From Phytophthora sp. 'mugwort' (Eukaryota; Oomycota; Peronosporomycetes; Peronosporales; Peronosporaceae): a DNA stretch of 64,000 nt. Where the stretch lies: positions 3,899,001 through 3,963,000 of the forward strand of contig JAUCEF010000013.1 in the NCBI GenBank assembly GCA_033558025.1. Reading direction: 5' to 3'. Both the position numbers and the translations under genes were made by a program. Below the pieces are notes generated by a model. It made no database searches. It had not been told where the DNA came from and worked only from the letters and a program-made list of their open reading frames with translations. How positions within the stretch are numbered: the stretch's first letter is position 1; each line of letters starts with the position of its first letter. This document shows, piece after piece, positions 1-11,700 of the stretch.

Positions 1-201
1 GGAAACCTTTGCCGAAACGGTCAAAGAAAAGACCTCTCGATAGCAGAGATTGTAGATTCGTTAAGCGCTAATAGACGTATGTCTGACTCCACCGCTTTCA
101 AGCGTCCAAAAGCTTACTTGATCGCCAGTGACCCAACTCGAGCAATCATACAAATATGCGCTTCGTGCTTCCAGGTATGTACTTCAATTCTGATCACTTG
201 A
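1..201 (+). CDS. Open reading stretch entering from the left edge, unrecognised
   Basis: Frame 1 is open from the first base to a stop at 199-201. It reads like coding sequence (a stretch containing IAEIVDSLSANRR) up to about 180, where a GTATGT that could be a splice donor occurs. No domain is recognised. It may be the 5' part of the decayed Ulp1-like ORF that follows, or a separate transposon exon. Its start lies outside the window. Confidence 0.3.
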   Translation, partial: GNLCRNGQRKDLSIAEIVDSLSANRRMSDSTAFKRPKAYLIASDPTRAIIQICASCFQVCTSILIT

Positions 202-299
202 TACCAATATCACTAGCTGTGTGCTGTGATGCTATTCTCACCAATGTGCTGGTGGATTTGGTGGGATCATCACCAAACACCAACTACTCGTACTAAACG

Positions 300-1121
300 T
301 TCAGTCTGGTGGATATCGAACGGATGAGATTATGGCATGAGGTCTCGACAAAAATTGCTAGTGCTCGAAGACTGGTTAAGTTCGCAGAGCGGCAGCTATC
401 CATGCGGATCACGATGAGGATCTGTGTCGGCGGATCCTGCGTACAATTCCTCACATGAGCGTCGACAATATCTTCAAGGCAGCAGGACACGATCTCCCAT
501 TCAAGGAATTGGCTGGGTATGGAGGCGAAACTGGCTGAACGATACTTGCGTTTATGCTGCAGCACTCCGCATTGCAGAAGAGGCGTCGAAGCTGGATTGG
601 CGAAGGCCCACGCATGTACACGTGGTAGACCGAATCCACATTCAGATGGCGGACGAAATAAGAAAACGGTTCCTCGATACCAAGAATAATATTTTCAGCA
701 AGATGCAAAGCAACTGGATTGTCTACTGTCCAGCGTATATAAACGTGAATTTCCCTCAGTGGTGTGGTATCATTATCGACATCTTTATCGGCATGGAGAG
801 ACGTATTGCCTGGATGTACGACCCGTTTCCATTTTTGGACGAAGTTGAGGCGATAATTTTTTCATGCCAACGATGAAGTCTGCGTCTGAGATGCAAATCG
901 AGACGTTCCCAGGATTGCTCCAGCAAGATGGCTACAGCTACGGTGTATTTACTGTACATTGGTTCGAACAGTACTTGTCGGTAGCTCGAAAAACTGTCCC
1001 GGATACGAGGATTCGGATGGTCCATGGAGTTAAGCTGGACCCCATGCAGTTGGAGTATGAGAGATATAAGCAGTTCTCAAAGCTATTTGATAGCATAGTT
1101 ACGGATACTAACATCGAATAA
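300..1121 (+). pseudogene. Decayed Ulp1-like (C48) cysteine peptidase, probably transposon-borne
   Basis: Several frames together rebuild an Ulp1/SENP-type C-terminal peptidase. The start motif WLNDTCVYAAALRI is followed by a strand reading WCGIIIDIFIG, a WMYDPF box, and a C-terminal QQDGYSYGVFT box. In the family these boxes carry the catalytic His (before the Trp), Asp and Cys (after Gln-x-Asp). Here the His position is Gln (NFPQWCG) and the Cys position is Tyr (GYSYGVF), so the catalytic pair is missing. The frame shifts near 400-530 and again around the T-run at 858-865. Ulp1-like ORFs are commonly captured by Mutator and other DNA transposons, and a Mutator-like transposase lies at 6.4-7.2 kb, but I cannot show they were one element. 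Confidence 0.6.
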
Positions 1122-2436
1122 TACTACACTCCACGCTTCGATTAGTCAATTGATTGGAGAATTTGAAGCTTACACGGCGTACAGCGAGTTGAAGAGACCG
1201 CACTATTCGTAGTTGTCGAAGGCTAGCCGCGCAAAACTCTTTTGGTAGAGCCTTACATACCCCGATCTGCAACCTCAAGCCTAACACCGTGGACGATCTT
1301 GACGGTTTGCGCTTCTCCGTCTTCTGATCGCAGTAGGGAGAGTAGCGGAGGACGTGGCTCGACTTGGTAGCGAGACGAACGGGAAGAAAATACTTGGTGA
1401 AATTGGACCCAGTATGAAAGATCAGGCCGTGACGAACGGCGTCGTGCGGATCTATTCGTGTAAGCGACATAAAGGTAGACATGATTTCTCTAAATACCGC
1501 ATTTGAACCGGTACTTCGCTAGCATCAAACCTAATATATGGTTGCCAATTTCGTCCGTTTATAACGAAAAACTTGGTGACTGTAGGGAGAGCCTATATAT
1601 AAACGATGTCGATGTCGCTATTATCATTAAACAAGGGATAACTATAAGTATTACGATTGAAAAAGCTTAAAATGAATACGTATGCGTCTCTCAAGTCTGT
1701 TAGGAATGAAAATGCCTTCATTTGGGGCGCAGTCGCTGAACTATTTGCTCATTCGAGACTCGATCCGCGCAAAGCTATTTTAATAGCGGAGCTCTAAAAG
1801 TCGTTGTGTTCTAAGCTTTAGATTGCACAATAGACGCTTTTTACATCCAGAACTCAGATTTAATTTTTCTCCTACCCTGTTTTAGTATGTTTCTACCCTT
1901 TTTAAAACGGCCTAACCGAGCTGGACATATTGGTCGACTTTCACAATATACGTTGAAGCTTGACGTTTGACGAGGGCTGAGAGACAGCATCAATATGCAT
2001 ATCCCCCCCTCAGTCTTATCTAGGTGGACTCTACATTACATGCATCTAATATGAGCGAGGAGGTACAGTGGGCCCGAGTACGAGTCGACGGCGATAACTG
2101 CGGGCAGCTAAAGACGCATCAGGGATGCATGAAAAGAAATTGAAGCAGAAAGTGCTCACAAAATACGGAGTGATCAGCAAACATTTCACATTTCCAACCT
2201 TTCAGACAAATCACGGAGTGACGACAAAACATTTTGACAAGACAAGTTTATCGATTCGTGGAGGTACAAAGCTGACAGCCCAACCGTAGCCAGCGACCAA
2301 CAAGTGTGCTCGAGTACCCGGACATTGGCCACGCGCCGACTTCTCCGCGAAAGCAGGGCTGGTCCCAACGTCGGCAGCACTGCTAGGTCCTCCCGCCGCT
2401 GTAGCCACTCCGCTAGCCTGCACAGACACGTCGCTG
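1122..2436. other. Stretch without a recognisable gene
   Basis: Short ORFs on both strands have no recognisable domain and look like random frames. The part at 1550-1950 is AT-richer than its surroundings. No repeat, RNA gene or strong regulatory motif was identified. Confidence 0.5.
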
Positions 2437-2959
2437 CTACAGTGCGCGCGGAAATGATAGACGAAAAACTGGTTTTGGGTATTTATTCTTTTTCCAATCA
2501 AAAGATATCAAAATGAGCTTTCCAGCCAATGAAAAGCTAATTACTGCGGTTCGTTTGCGGTGCAGCTTGTTGTAATACGACAACTAGCTACTAAGAGCAT
2601 CTCCGCCGGTCAACAAAAACTCCGCCAATAGTTATATTTGTCAAGAAAAGTCAATACAATCTCCACCGCTCCTATAAAATATTGACAATAGCTATCGGAG
2701 ATCCAATATCGACAGAAATTCCACCATAGTTGGTGGAGGTTTTGCTGACACTCAGAATTCGTCTCCTGTAGTCTCACGCAGCAGCTCGGCGGGAAGGTCT
2801 CCAGCATGGGCCCCTCCGCCTTCAGCCTGGAGTTACCTTCCTCCACGACGGAGTTTCCCCCCATGTCTTAACCTCCCCCCCTCCACGATAGCGTCACTTG
2901 CTTTCGTCACGTCGGCTGCCGACACCGTGCCTCCTGCATCGGCTGTTGTGGCCATGCCT

Positions 2960-3900
2960 TTTCTGGCTATTGCCTCCAATTCGGCATCCTCCGCGGGGCG
3001 AGGAAAGTCTTTCGCAAAGGAAGATCAACAACAGCTATGCAAATGGTTTTAGGATGTAAGCGAAGACCCCATCGTCGGTAGGTACCAGAAAGGCTCGGCT
3101 TTCTTTCGTAAATCTCGGATGCATTTAATGCTGTCGTCATCAGTTCGGGCGACCCGGAGAGCAAACGAGGCAGGGAGAGCATCATCGCGCGCTGGAGAGA
3201 CACCATCCAGAAGAAGGTGACCAAGTTCTGAGGCTGCTATACCGAAGTGAAGGCGGTCACACGCTCCGGCTGGACGGAGCAGAACTACATCGGCGAAGCG
3301 CTCACCCTCTACATGGACTCGTGTTGCGGAGCGTTTAGGCTACTGCACTGCTAGGAATTTCTTCGACATAAGCCGAAATGGTTTCGATGTGTTGCTGCGT
3401 TGTCGTCCAAGAAGCGCCTCCCGGCGGAGCGGTCAGCAGTGCGCGCAGAAGCCTCGGCATCCGGCAAACGCCCAGTTGACAACAAGAAAGAAAAGCGTGC
3501 GGTCCATGAGCACGATAAAGCTGTAAAGGGAAAACTGGATCTTGCTGCTATAATGCTCAGTCGATCAAAATCAAGAACGATCTACTTCGTGATCAAAATC
3601 AAATGATTCAGGACCAGCTAGCTTTGCAGCTTTTTAGCAACGACAGCAGTGCATATGCTCAAGAACATAGTGCAGCCAAGAAGCAGCAGTTTCGGTTGGA
3701 TGCTCGGTGCAAGTTAGTCGAGGAAAGAACGCCGCTGGCGGTGGCCGAGTACCGCCTCGAGGAGACTACGTCTCACCGCAACACACTGTCGGAAAGTCAG
3801 CAAATGAATCGCGAACTATCGGGGGGGGGGGGGGGGGGGCGCGAGAGATGAACGAGATGGAAGTCATGCTGCTGAAAGTGCTGAGTAGAGTAGCTATGTA
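2960..3900 (+). pseudogene. Harbinger Myb/SANT (NAM-like) accessory protein remnant
   Basis: Joined frames read like the Myb/SANT-like DNA-binding partner of Harbinger transposases. Visible pieces are QLCKWF then DVSEDPIVGRYQKGSAFF (3010-3110), RWRDTIQKKVTKF (about 3190-3230), and SGWTEQNYIGEALTLY (about 3260-3320). A Lys/Arg-rich coiled tail runs from about 3400 to 3850. In-frame stops after KWF and KVTKF, frame changes and a 19-base G run at 3821-3839 show that it is dead. In this family the protein helps carry the DDE nuclease to transposon ends. Confidence 0.6.
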
Positions 3901-3939
3901 GACGTTTTGTAAATTTTAAGCGAGATGTCCTAATCTACT

Positions 3940-4540
3940 CCAATGGTGCTCCATTAAATCGCGTTGAAGTTCGCGATGGACATCTCGATTTTCTACTGCC
4001 TGAAGCCTCGCAATAATACTCGACGTACCAGGAGGTGGTGGAGGTGCAACAGCAAAAGGCACTGGTGGTGGGGTATCAAGTACGTATTCACTCGATTGAC
4101 CACGTGCTAGCTCGTCTTCAATATCATATTGTGCAGAGCGACGCATGTCACAATGACTGACTTCATGGCATGCTGGTTCCAAAGACGACAAGGGCTGGTC
4201 AAAATGTGCCAACGCGCCTGCAGCATGCCAAAAGATCGCTCAACATCCTTTCGCTGATCTTCCTGCATCTTGGCAAAATGCTGTTGTTTCATTCCGATGG
4301 GGTTGATGACTTCTTGACGAAGCATGCATACTCTGGTTAGATGCCATCCGCCAGCCAGTAGCCCATTTTGTACGTGTGGCCATTCACATTAAAGCTGACG
4401 GTAGGCGCAACGCCGTTCATGGTGTCATCGTAGCGTGGAGACCTATCCAATACGTTGCGATCGTTATTTGATCCAGGCATGCCAAAAAAGCAATGCCAGT
4501 ATGCGATGCATGGTCTCCTGATGACCAGCCTACCCCATTT
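3940..4540 (-). pseudogene. PIF/Harbinger DDE transposase remnant
   Basis: On the minus strand the frames join into a Harbinger nuclease C-terminal half. It starts with FFGMPGSNNDRNVLDRSP (a catalytic Asp lies in the SNND part), continues with a VNGHTYKMGYWLADGI box and the hallmark QEDQRKDVERSFGMLQARW (about 4215-4265), and ends with a CVALHNMI motif. A stop follows LADGI and a frameshift follows near 4310. The N-terminal half with the first Asp is not recognised. It is transcribed toward the Myb-like partner. Confidence 0.75.
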
Positions 4541-5166
4541 CCAGCCAACTTCTATATAACTGATCCAAAGTGTTGTGGCTTCATTTTTCTCTTAATCTAC
4601 GTCAATTTGTTTTGTCAGGGTGTGTATGCTATCTAGACTCATGGTTTGAGCACTGTAGGAAGCATCTGTTTTACTCCAAGATGCCATAATACATACCTCA
4701 TCTTTCTTTTTCGCGCTTGGGTCACCAACTGCAAAAAGGGTTAAATACGGTTTCTCGGCCTCCAGATCTCCAATGGAAGTGAGCCGCACCGGAAACCAAC
4801 CGCAATGTGCTGCGTATGATTGGGTAGAAATATCATATCATTGTACGTGATTTGACGAAAATTCGATAAAAAACAGAGTTTGTCTATCATTTCCGCGCGC
4901 ACTGTAGATGCTCCAGAGCCAGCTTCACTATACCCGACGCAACGCTCGCCAACTCGCCAGTTCCAACCGTCATAGAGCCACATCGATGGGTCGCCACTCG
5001 TAGAATCACAGCTCATGCCTCTCATGCTGTCTCTGCCCAGCAAATCCGTGCCGGACGAGATGTCCACGCCGGTGCCAATACGTGCCTCGCTTATGACGCC
5101 GCCCAGAGAAATGCCGCTCCCCTCACCACGCCCGTCGATCCAGCACCACCGGACAGAGCTATGTTA

Positions 5167-6009
5167 CTAGCTAAGCCAGAAGACACGCTTGAAGGCCCAT
5201 CGCGGTCGCACGGCGATGTAAAAGACCGGGTTCAAGATGACGGAGTAGACGATCGTAATGTGCAGCTTCATGAAGGGGTGGGTGAAGAGGACCACAACCC
5301 AGACCGATCGGAAACCAAGTGCGGTTAGGCGAGTCTCTTTGTCCGATTACGTGGCGTACGGAAGGTTGCCCAAGATCTGGTAGCCGATGGACGAGTCGGT
5401 TGTGCTGGCCAGGTCGATGAAACGTACTGACATACATGTCATTGGAACTCCGTCGACGCGGGGCATGCGCGTAGGATTGCGGTGCTGACGCTGAAGCGCG
5501 GGGATCGCATACAAGAGAAAATCATGCAAATGATTCAAGTCGTGGCACTGAAGGCTTCCGGGAAGAGGCCATCCCGAACCGTGTCACGACGGAAACGCAT
5601 GGCAGTAGCTAGATATCTTTGAAAAGTGATAATTTCATTATTGAAGAAAATACCTGACCGAATATATATGTGAGCTAGTTGGCGCACGTGCGTTTGTTGT
5701 GACCAGCTTGACCACACTTCGAGCAACTCGCCATCCGTTAGCCCTGCCAACCAACTGCGTTGTGTCACCCATGCTGGCGTGGCGGCGTTGCTTATTGCGT
5801 CCAGCCACCCTGTTCAACAAAGGTGGTAAGTCATCCAATTTTACAGCTAGCTCTTCGTCCCACTCCGTCAAGTACATGTACGAGCTCGATGGTACATTCC
5901 GCTCATAGACCGTGCAATATTCGAACGACTCAGTTTTGAAATAATGTTCCACTGCGTTAAACATTTCATTATCTCTGTAGCGGGGTTGGAGTCTGTTACC
6001 GACGTACAC
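5167..6009 (-). pseudogene. Unrecognised degenerate gene with hydrophobic C-terminus
   Basis: Two minus-strand stretches look protein-coding. At 5638-6009 a 123-aa ORF contains NEMFNAVEHYFKTESFEY and an acidic/hydrophobic mix. At 5167-5538 a frame carries IDLASTTDSSIGYQILGN, one in-frame TAA (near 5351), then hydrophobic segments WVVVLFTHPFMKL and ITIVYSVILNPVFYIAV before a TAG. The second part looks like the last membrane segments of a multi-pass protein. I do not recognise the family, and the two parts may not belong together. Confidence 0.3.
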
Positions 6010-6416
6010 TCGCGCTGGGAAGATGATAGTAAATTAGACTCTGGTTATGAAGTGGCGAGGCGGCGGCCTCGGCACCCGAGACCGCCACAGCCAATGAGCT
6101 ACAGAGGGGTCTGATTGGTCACCGTTCAGCCAATCGAACGGTGACGTGTGACAGTATACAAATGGTCTGTCACAATCTCGGCTGGAGCGATGAAGGGCGG
6201 GTATATAGTGTCGGCATGGGATACCGTGCTGATCGAAATCACTACAACTACAAATACGTTTGGAGAGGTCGTCACGGCGTGCTCGAACTGGAGTGACTCG
6301 AAGGTTTCAACAAAAACGATGTTATCGTTGGATGGTCGAGCTTTGTAGTAGACAGAAAGTTCTTGCTGCTTCTATAATTTCGTGTGGGCTTTGTGGGTTA
6401 GCGAAACACCTTTTTG

Positions 6417-7216
6417 AATCCATCCGCTGCTAGTTTGCTGCTTTCGTAAGCGCTATCCATGAACTTCTTCATATAAAAAGTAAAAAATCCAAATGGCAGA
6501 GGGAGACGCGGCTGCATTCTGGGATTCGGCAAAGTTTGTAGTTCTCCAACTGTACAATCTGCATGACCCGAAAGCAGTATACAGTACCCATTTGGTGGGA
6601 TCAATCACCTCGATATATGCTGCAATGAGGGGGTGGGTCATCTTCAAGCATTCAAGCCGTGACTTATACTCCTCGGCGGAAGCTGAACCTTGGGGATTGG
6701 CCCTTAAAGTACTTGTTAATGTTCTGCAAGATATGCCTTGTACAAAAGCGAACATTGCCCAATCCAAGCCTATCGAAAACCGCGAGAATTCCAGTTCCTC
6801 TACACGAAAAAGATTGTATGCTTTGCCAATTGAACCCCAGCTCGTTGACAACAGCGTAAGAACCAAACCCAATCTTGTTCAGATTCAGAAATAAACAGCG
6901 ACTCCCAGAATTATATCCAACAAAATTATTATTTTCTGTGTGCTCTTAAATTTGTCGTGCTTGATGGACGCACGATCGATGCCGACAACGTTCTGTCCAC
7001 GGTGCTCAGTTCATGCGCATTTGGATTACTAAAAAATGCCCGACGAAAGCGACCACCTTCATCCATGTCGATAGCGGTGAGGCTGGTTGGATTTTTTCTG
7101 ACCAGAGCGTAAAAGGGACCGCAAACGATAAAATCCGTCTTCGATTGTTTCAAAAGGTCGTCTAGAATCATTTTTTTTACAGCGGTAAGCCTCTTTAAGA
7201 GGTATATCTGCTCCAT
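6417..7216 (-). pseudogene. Mutator-like (MULE) transposase remnant
   Basis: Joined minus-strand frames give MDEGGRFRRAFFSNPNAHEL, then GIDRASIKHDKF at the position where MULE transposases have their first catalytic Asp, then CTRHILQNINKYFKG, and finally WRTTNFAESQNAA, matching the conserved TSN-x-AES-x-N motif near the end of MULE transposases. The ORFs at 6453-6872 and 6929-7216 are in different frames and stops interrupt the middle. No terminal repeats were found. Confidence 0.6.
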
Positions 7217-7484
7217 TTACGTTTTCACTTGGTCCACGATCATTCGGCCAGACACGTCAGATCCGAGGAAACTAAAGCACGAACCGGTTCCATTTTACGC
7301 AACTGCGAAGCTAAAATACGTGATCGACCACTGCAAATATTGTGTTCACGGTTGCACGTACTGATACGATACACTTTCAGTGTCTCTGATTGTGAGCGAC
7401 AAGCCGTGATCTCGAACCGGCATAGATTGCTTCCCTTACACTTGTACCGCAAAAAGGCCCCACCACCGGATCGAGCTCGATGTT

Positions 7485-8199
7485 TTGATCCGTATCAGTA
7501 CGGGGAGTGATGAAGTGATGCGCAAGGAGCAGATGACAGAACATGACAAGTATAAGAGTGCGCAGAACGCCTTCAGTCGCATCACGTCTGAGATAACAGA
7601 GCTCCCAGAGGCCAAGTTCCAAGCAGCCCACGATGGACTAGAGACGTGGTGGGGCAACCTGAGGCAAGGCGACATTGTAGTGACTAGTTCGGCCAAAGTC
7701 AGCGAGCAACCTTTATTGTCAGATGAGGAGCTGATGCCAACACTAGCCGCACCGACTTAAACAGTGGAAGCTGCGAATGTAGATGAGACGGAGGAAAAAG
7801 AAGATGCTCAGAATCAAAAGAAGAAGCGTGGGGCAGTCAGAAGAAGCTCTATCAGTCCGCGGAAAAGTTGAGAAGGCTAAGTCTGCGTTAGAACTTGGGC
7901 CGTTCAACCCTCGAGGCAAGCGCGTGGGGCGCCCAACCAAAAACAGAGCTGCTTATCAATGGAAGGTGAGCGAAGAGCGAAAGGAGTACAATAACAGCGC
8001 GAAGCTCAGAAATGCATTACGCGGGGAGGGTGTCGTGAAGGTAGAGGAGTACCTGAAAAGCTACAAACTACCGCTGAAAGAGCTGTCATCATTTTTGAAG
8101 ACTTTCGAAGAGCGATACCGTGGACACAAAACCAAAAAGATGAACATTGCAAAACGCATCCGTGCGCGTCGTATAAGCTCCCGGAGTCCATCGTCGTGA
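7485..8199 (+). CDS. Two adjacent unrecognised charged ORFs, transposon-associated
   Basis: The ORF at 7485-7760 (91 aa) contains KYKSAQNAFSRITSEITELP and WWGNLRQGDIVVTSS. The ORF at 7783-8199 (138 aa, another frame) is basic and contains FNPRGKRVGRPTKNRAAY, an AT-hook-like GRP core. They read like fragments of one DNA-binding or transposon accessory protein split by a frameshift near 7770. No known domain is assigned. They sit head to head with the Mutator-like transposase remnant, so they may be part of that element. Confidence 0.35.
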
Positions 8200-8739
8200 C
8201 TACGCTGGACATGATGGAAAGCGCAGCTCCATTTGGTGATACTATGGACACTCCACCCCTGCCGATATTTATTCCCATGTTTGCCCATGTTTCGCCGATT
8301 CATGGGCATTTGACATGTTTATTTTCGCCTACCCTTTTTAGAAGCATGGGCAGTATCGCCAGCCTATGTTATACTTCGAAGTACCGGTACTACAGTACAT
8401 GGACATGTAGTTCAATAGACCAAACCCAAATTCTTCCAAATCGAGGCAGAGGATGTCTTGTCTTGACACCAATTTTAAGACTCACAGAGTCCAGCCTCGA
8501 CTAGCCCGCCGTCGAGGGTTATCGTGTGGAAGTTGGAGCACGTTGGGTGTGTTGCGAAAGGCTGATTTATATAATTCCTTCCACCTTTTAGCCTTCTTAC
8601 ACCTCAGTCTCCGTTCTCTGACACTGCATATTCGACCAGCGACTTTTTCCCACCAAAACTCGGCTTTTACGCGGAGGAAGACAATTTTTGCGTTAATCAC
8701 TAACAATTCAATATCCGGCCCGGAATGGGCGTCGTGTTG
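8200..8739. other. 3' flank of the lipid-kinase gene, nothing recognised
   Basis: This lies downstream of the PIPK stop codon. Short ORFs on both strands lack recognisable features, and no repeat or RNA gene is seen. Confidence 0.5.
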
Positions 8740-11700
8740 TCATGAGCAGTGTTCTTCCAAGATCACGTTATGGTTGTGGAGTGGCGTGGCCGGGTAGGTC
8801 TTAACGGATTCGCTCGACGAGCTGCACGGTGAGCTGTTGCTTTCGCCCTCACTTTGCGTCACACGGTCACAGTGTACGTCGTGGTCTGACAAGTGCGACA
8901 TCGAGTGTCCTCGTGGCTTCGTGCTCGTCCAGTCGCTCTCCAGCTTCGGCAAGCAGTACTCCGATTTGGCCGGCCGGCGATCGAACAGCAGCGACGACTC
9001 GCTCGTAAGGGACATGTTGTCGGCGAGCCGGGCCGCCACATCAGCATGTCGTTCCTCGTCGGCCTGTGTCTTCTTTGGTTGGGCGGTTGTAGTTGAAGCA
9101 CTCGGCGTGGTAGTACCAGGCGACGCCGCAGGAGAAGCAGTCAAAGCTCCATTCAAACGCGCACCTGGCTTCGATTTGAACCCGCACCGCCTACGCATAC
9201 GGATCTCAAGCTCTTTCTCGATGCCGACAAAGTAGCGATTCATTGCATTCATGAATCGCCGACGGTACGAACTGGGACTGATCACCGTCGGGTTGCGGAA
9301 AGTCAAGCTCGCCTTTGACGTTGACTCCATCTTCTTCAGAAAGTCAAACTGGTGCAGGTAGTCAATGAGCCCCACAACGACCTGTCGTTTGTCCTCGTCA
9401 AAACGAAGCAACTAAGATCCAGAGCAACAATGTTAATAAACATCGGAATAAATAGGAATACTTTCGAGTCAGATTAGAAAAAAACAAATAAAGCTTACCA
9501 GCGAATAGTCGATGACTCCGGCCCGATACAAAAAACCGGTATCGTTCTGAATAGCTGTCTCGATAATATCCAGATCCGGCTGCGTCACCGGCACTGGGAT
9601 GCGCTCGGAAAAGTTGCCGTCCAGCAAAACCGGTAAATTCATGGAAACTTGCACGTTTGAGATGCTATTGAACGATTCGTGATGATCTTCCTCACCGTTG
9701 CTGGAGGCGTTATACCGTCGTCGGAGAATACCCTTCAGGTCGTACATTTGTCCTGGTGGGAAGCCGTACGAAAAGTTCTCCATTATCACCACGTACTCTG
9801 TGTGCTTCAGTAGGCGTCGACTATGACTGAGCTTGAACAAGCCGACAATTTTCGTAATAACCGTTGGTGTCGGAACCTCTACCACCCGCGAAATAAACTT
9901 GAAGTACTTCGGAGCCATGTGAACAAACATGTTAAACTCGGTAACGGAAATGCCTTTCAAAACGTAGCGTTTGTCGTGCGTCTACAGCCAAACGATGCAC
10001 ACATGAGTAAGTGCTAAGCCCCAGAGTGCCAATTTAAATACAAACGAGAAGTAATTCGACTTACCATCGAAAAGAACGCACCCGACTTGCCCCCACTTGT
10101 ATCCCACCGCTTGCTCTCGATAATCGAGTTTAAAAATTCTACGTTGCCTGGAACGGTAAGCGCGCGCAGTGCGTGGAATTGTGCTGCAAAGTATGCCACG
10201 CATCGGAATTCGTGGTTCGTAGAACCAACCGCGTAGGAAAACTTCATAGAAGTATGCTGCAAGTCCGCCGAGCGCAACTTGCTTAAATAAATCACCTGCT
10301 TTTTGTCGGCCACCGTCACCGAGTTCGTGGCAGTTGTCGCCCTAGAGCTCGGTGAGGCATCGTCTGCCGATGGTGTATGAACTTCTTCACTCTTAGGCGG
10401 CGACGGAGCCGACACTTCGCTAATATCCATATTTTCAGACGCGTGAAGTTCTTCTGCGATGTTCACTTTTTTCTCGAAATGAGCCTCCAGCTGATCAACA
10501 TACGCTGTGGAGCAAAGTGTATAACCGATTAGCGAACCAATGTCCTTGTCGTGAACCTTCACCACGTAACCATTCACGCCGTCGGGAAGATCAAAGTGGC
10601 CCTCACGTAATTCTGTAGGTACCTCGGTGTAGGGTTTGATTCTGATAGCATCAGACACGTGTAAACTGTGGCCACTGTAGGTCACAGAAGCGCTGGTGGA
10701 TCGATTCGATTCCGGCACAGACAAACTACGCTTGTCATGCCTCGAAATGATGAGCGAGTTTGGCCGCTTCATCTCAAGAGAAGATCCCGATGTGTACGAT
10801 AACTCGAGTTTCCCCATCGTCGAGTTCGATGTGCTTGTCGAGAGGACGCTATCCTCACTTAAGCTAGGCTGTTGTTGATCCTTCTCCAAAGGCACACTCT
10901 CCGTAAACCAGTCCAATGGAATGCGACGCTTCGTGGGAGACTCGGACACAATTTTCTTGATCGTAGCATGTTCCTGTGACGGCGCCAACGAAATCACATT
11001 TTCACGTAGTCGACAGACCAGAAAAAGCAACTCCTTGAGCAGCATATTGCATCCAAGAACGCTGGTACAAGGCGACTCTAGCGTCGTCTTTGCCCCAATT
11101 CGAAACGCCTCAATAGATGAATCAGCTTCACTCCGGAGTCTCTGAATCTCTTTCTTGGGCACACAGGGCACCGTTGATGGCAGGTACTCCTGCGCAGTAC
11201 ATAGATTTTCCTCCAAGATTTCAATATTCTCGGAAATGAACGTGTCGGCCAGCTCTATTTTCGAGTTGAGAATTTCAGTGAACTGCTTCACGTAGTCACG
11301 GCGGCAAATTTCGTCCGTTTTGCGTTTTGACTGCATTGTCGATGAAATGAACTTGTATGGTTTCCAAGCACCACGCGTGTGCTTCTGTTTGGTGCCGTTA
11401 CTTTCCCCATTCATGTCATTCACTATCGACGCGCTGACGATCGATCCGTCCTCCTCCGTCGACGAGCGCATTCGTCGGAGGCTGCGACTTCTTGTACTCG
11501 AACCACTTTCCGACTCATCCGCTGCAAAAAACGACGCGCGACTGCGCACGATCATCTCACTTAGTGCCGAGATCCACGACGCGCGTGACGTGCCGTCTAC
11601 CGCATTCAACCGCAGCGTACGCTCTCCACTGCATACCGAAAACTGGAACTGGCGCGGTTTGGACGAGTCCTCCACCAACAGCGTTGTATGCCTGTCAATC

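Larger units (their letters stand above)
2437..4907. mobile_element. PIF/Harbinger-type DNA transposon, degenerate
   Basis: A perfect 26-bp sequence at 2437-2462 recurs in inverted orientation at 4882-4907. Between the copies lie the two protein remnants typical of PIF/Harbinger elements: a Myb/SANT-like protein on the plus strand and a DDE nuclease on the minus strand, arranged convergently. The 26-bp repeats are therefore probable terminal or subterminal inverted repeats. A GAGCATCTCC motif, common at Harbinger ends, also occurs near 2596, so the true left end is uncertain. No clear 3-bp target duplication is visible. Confidence 0.65.

Noticed and set aside
3821..3839. G19 run as a regulatory or G-quadruplex element
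   Set aside because: It lies in a dead transposon ORF and could also be an assembly or slippage artefact.
8837..9235. 132-aa plus-strand ORF
   Set aside because: It is antisense to the last exon of the lipid kinase, whose conserved motifs are on the minus strand.
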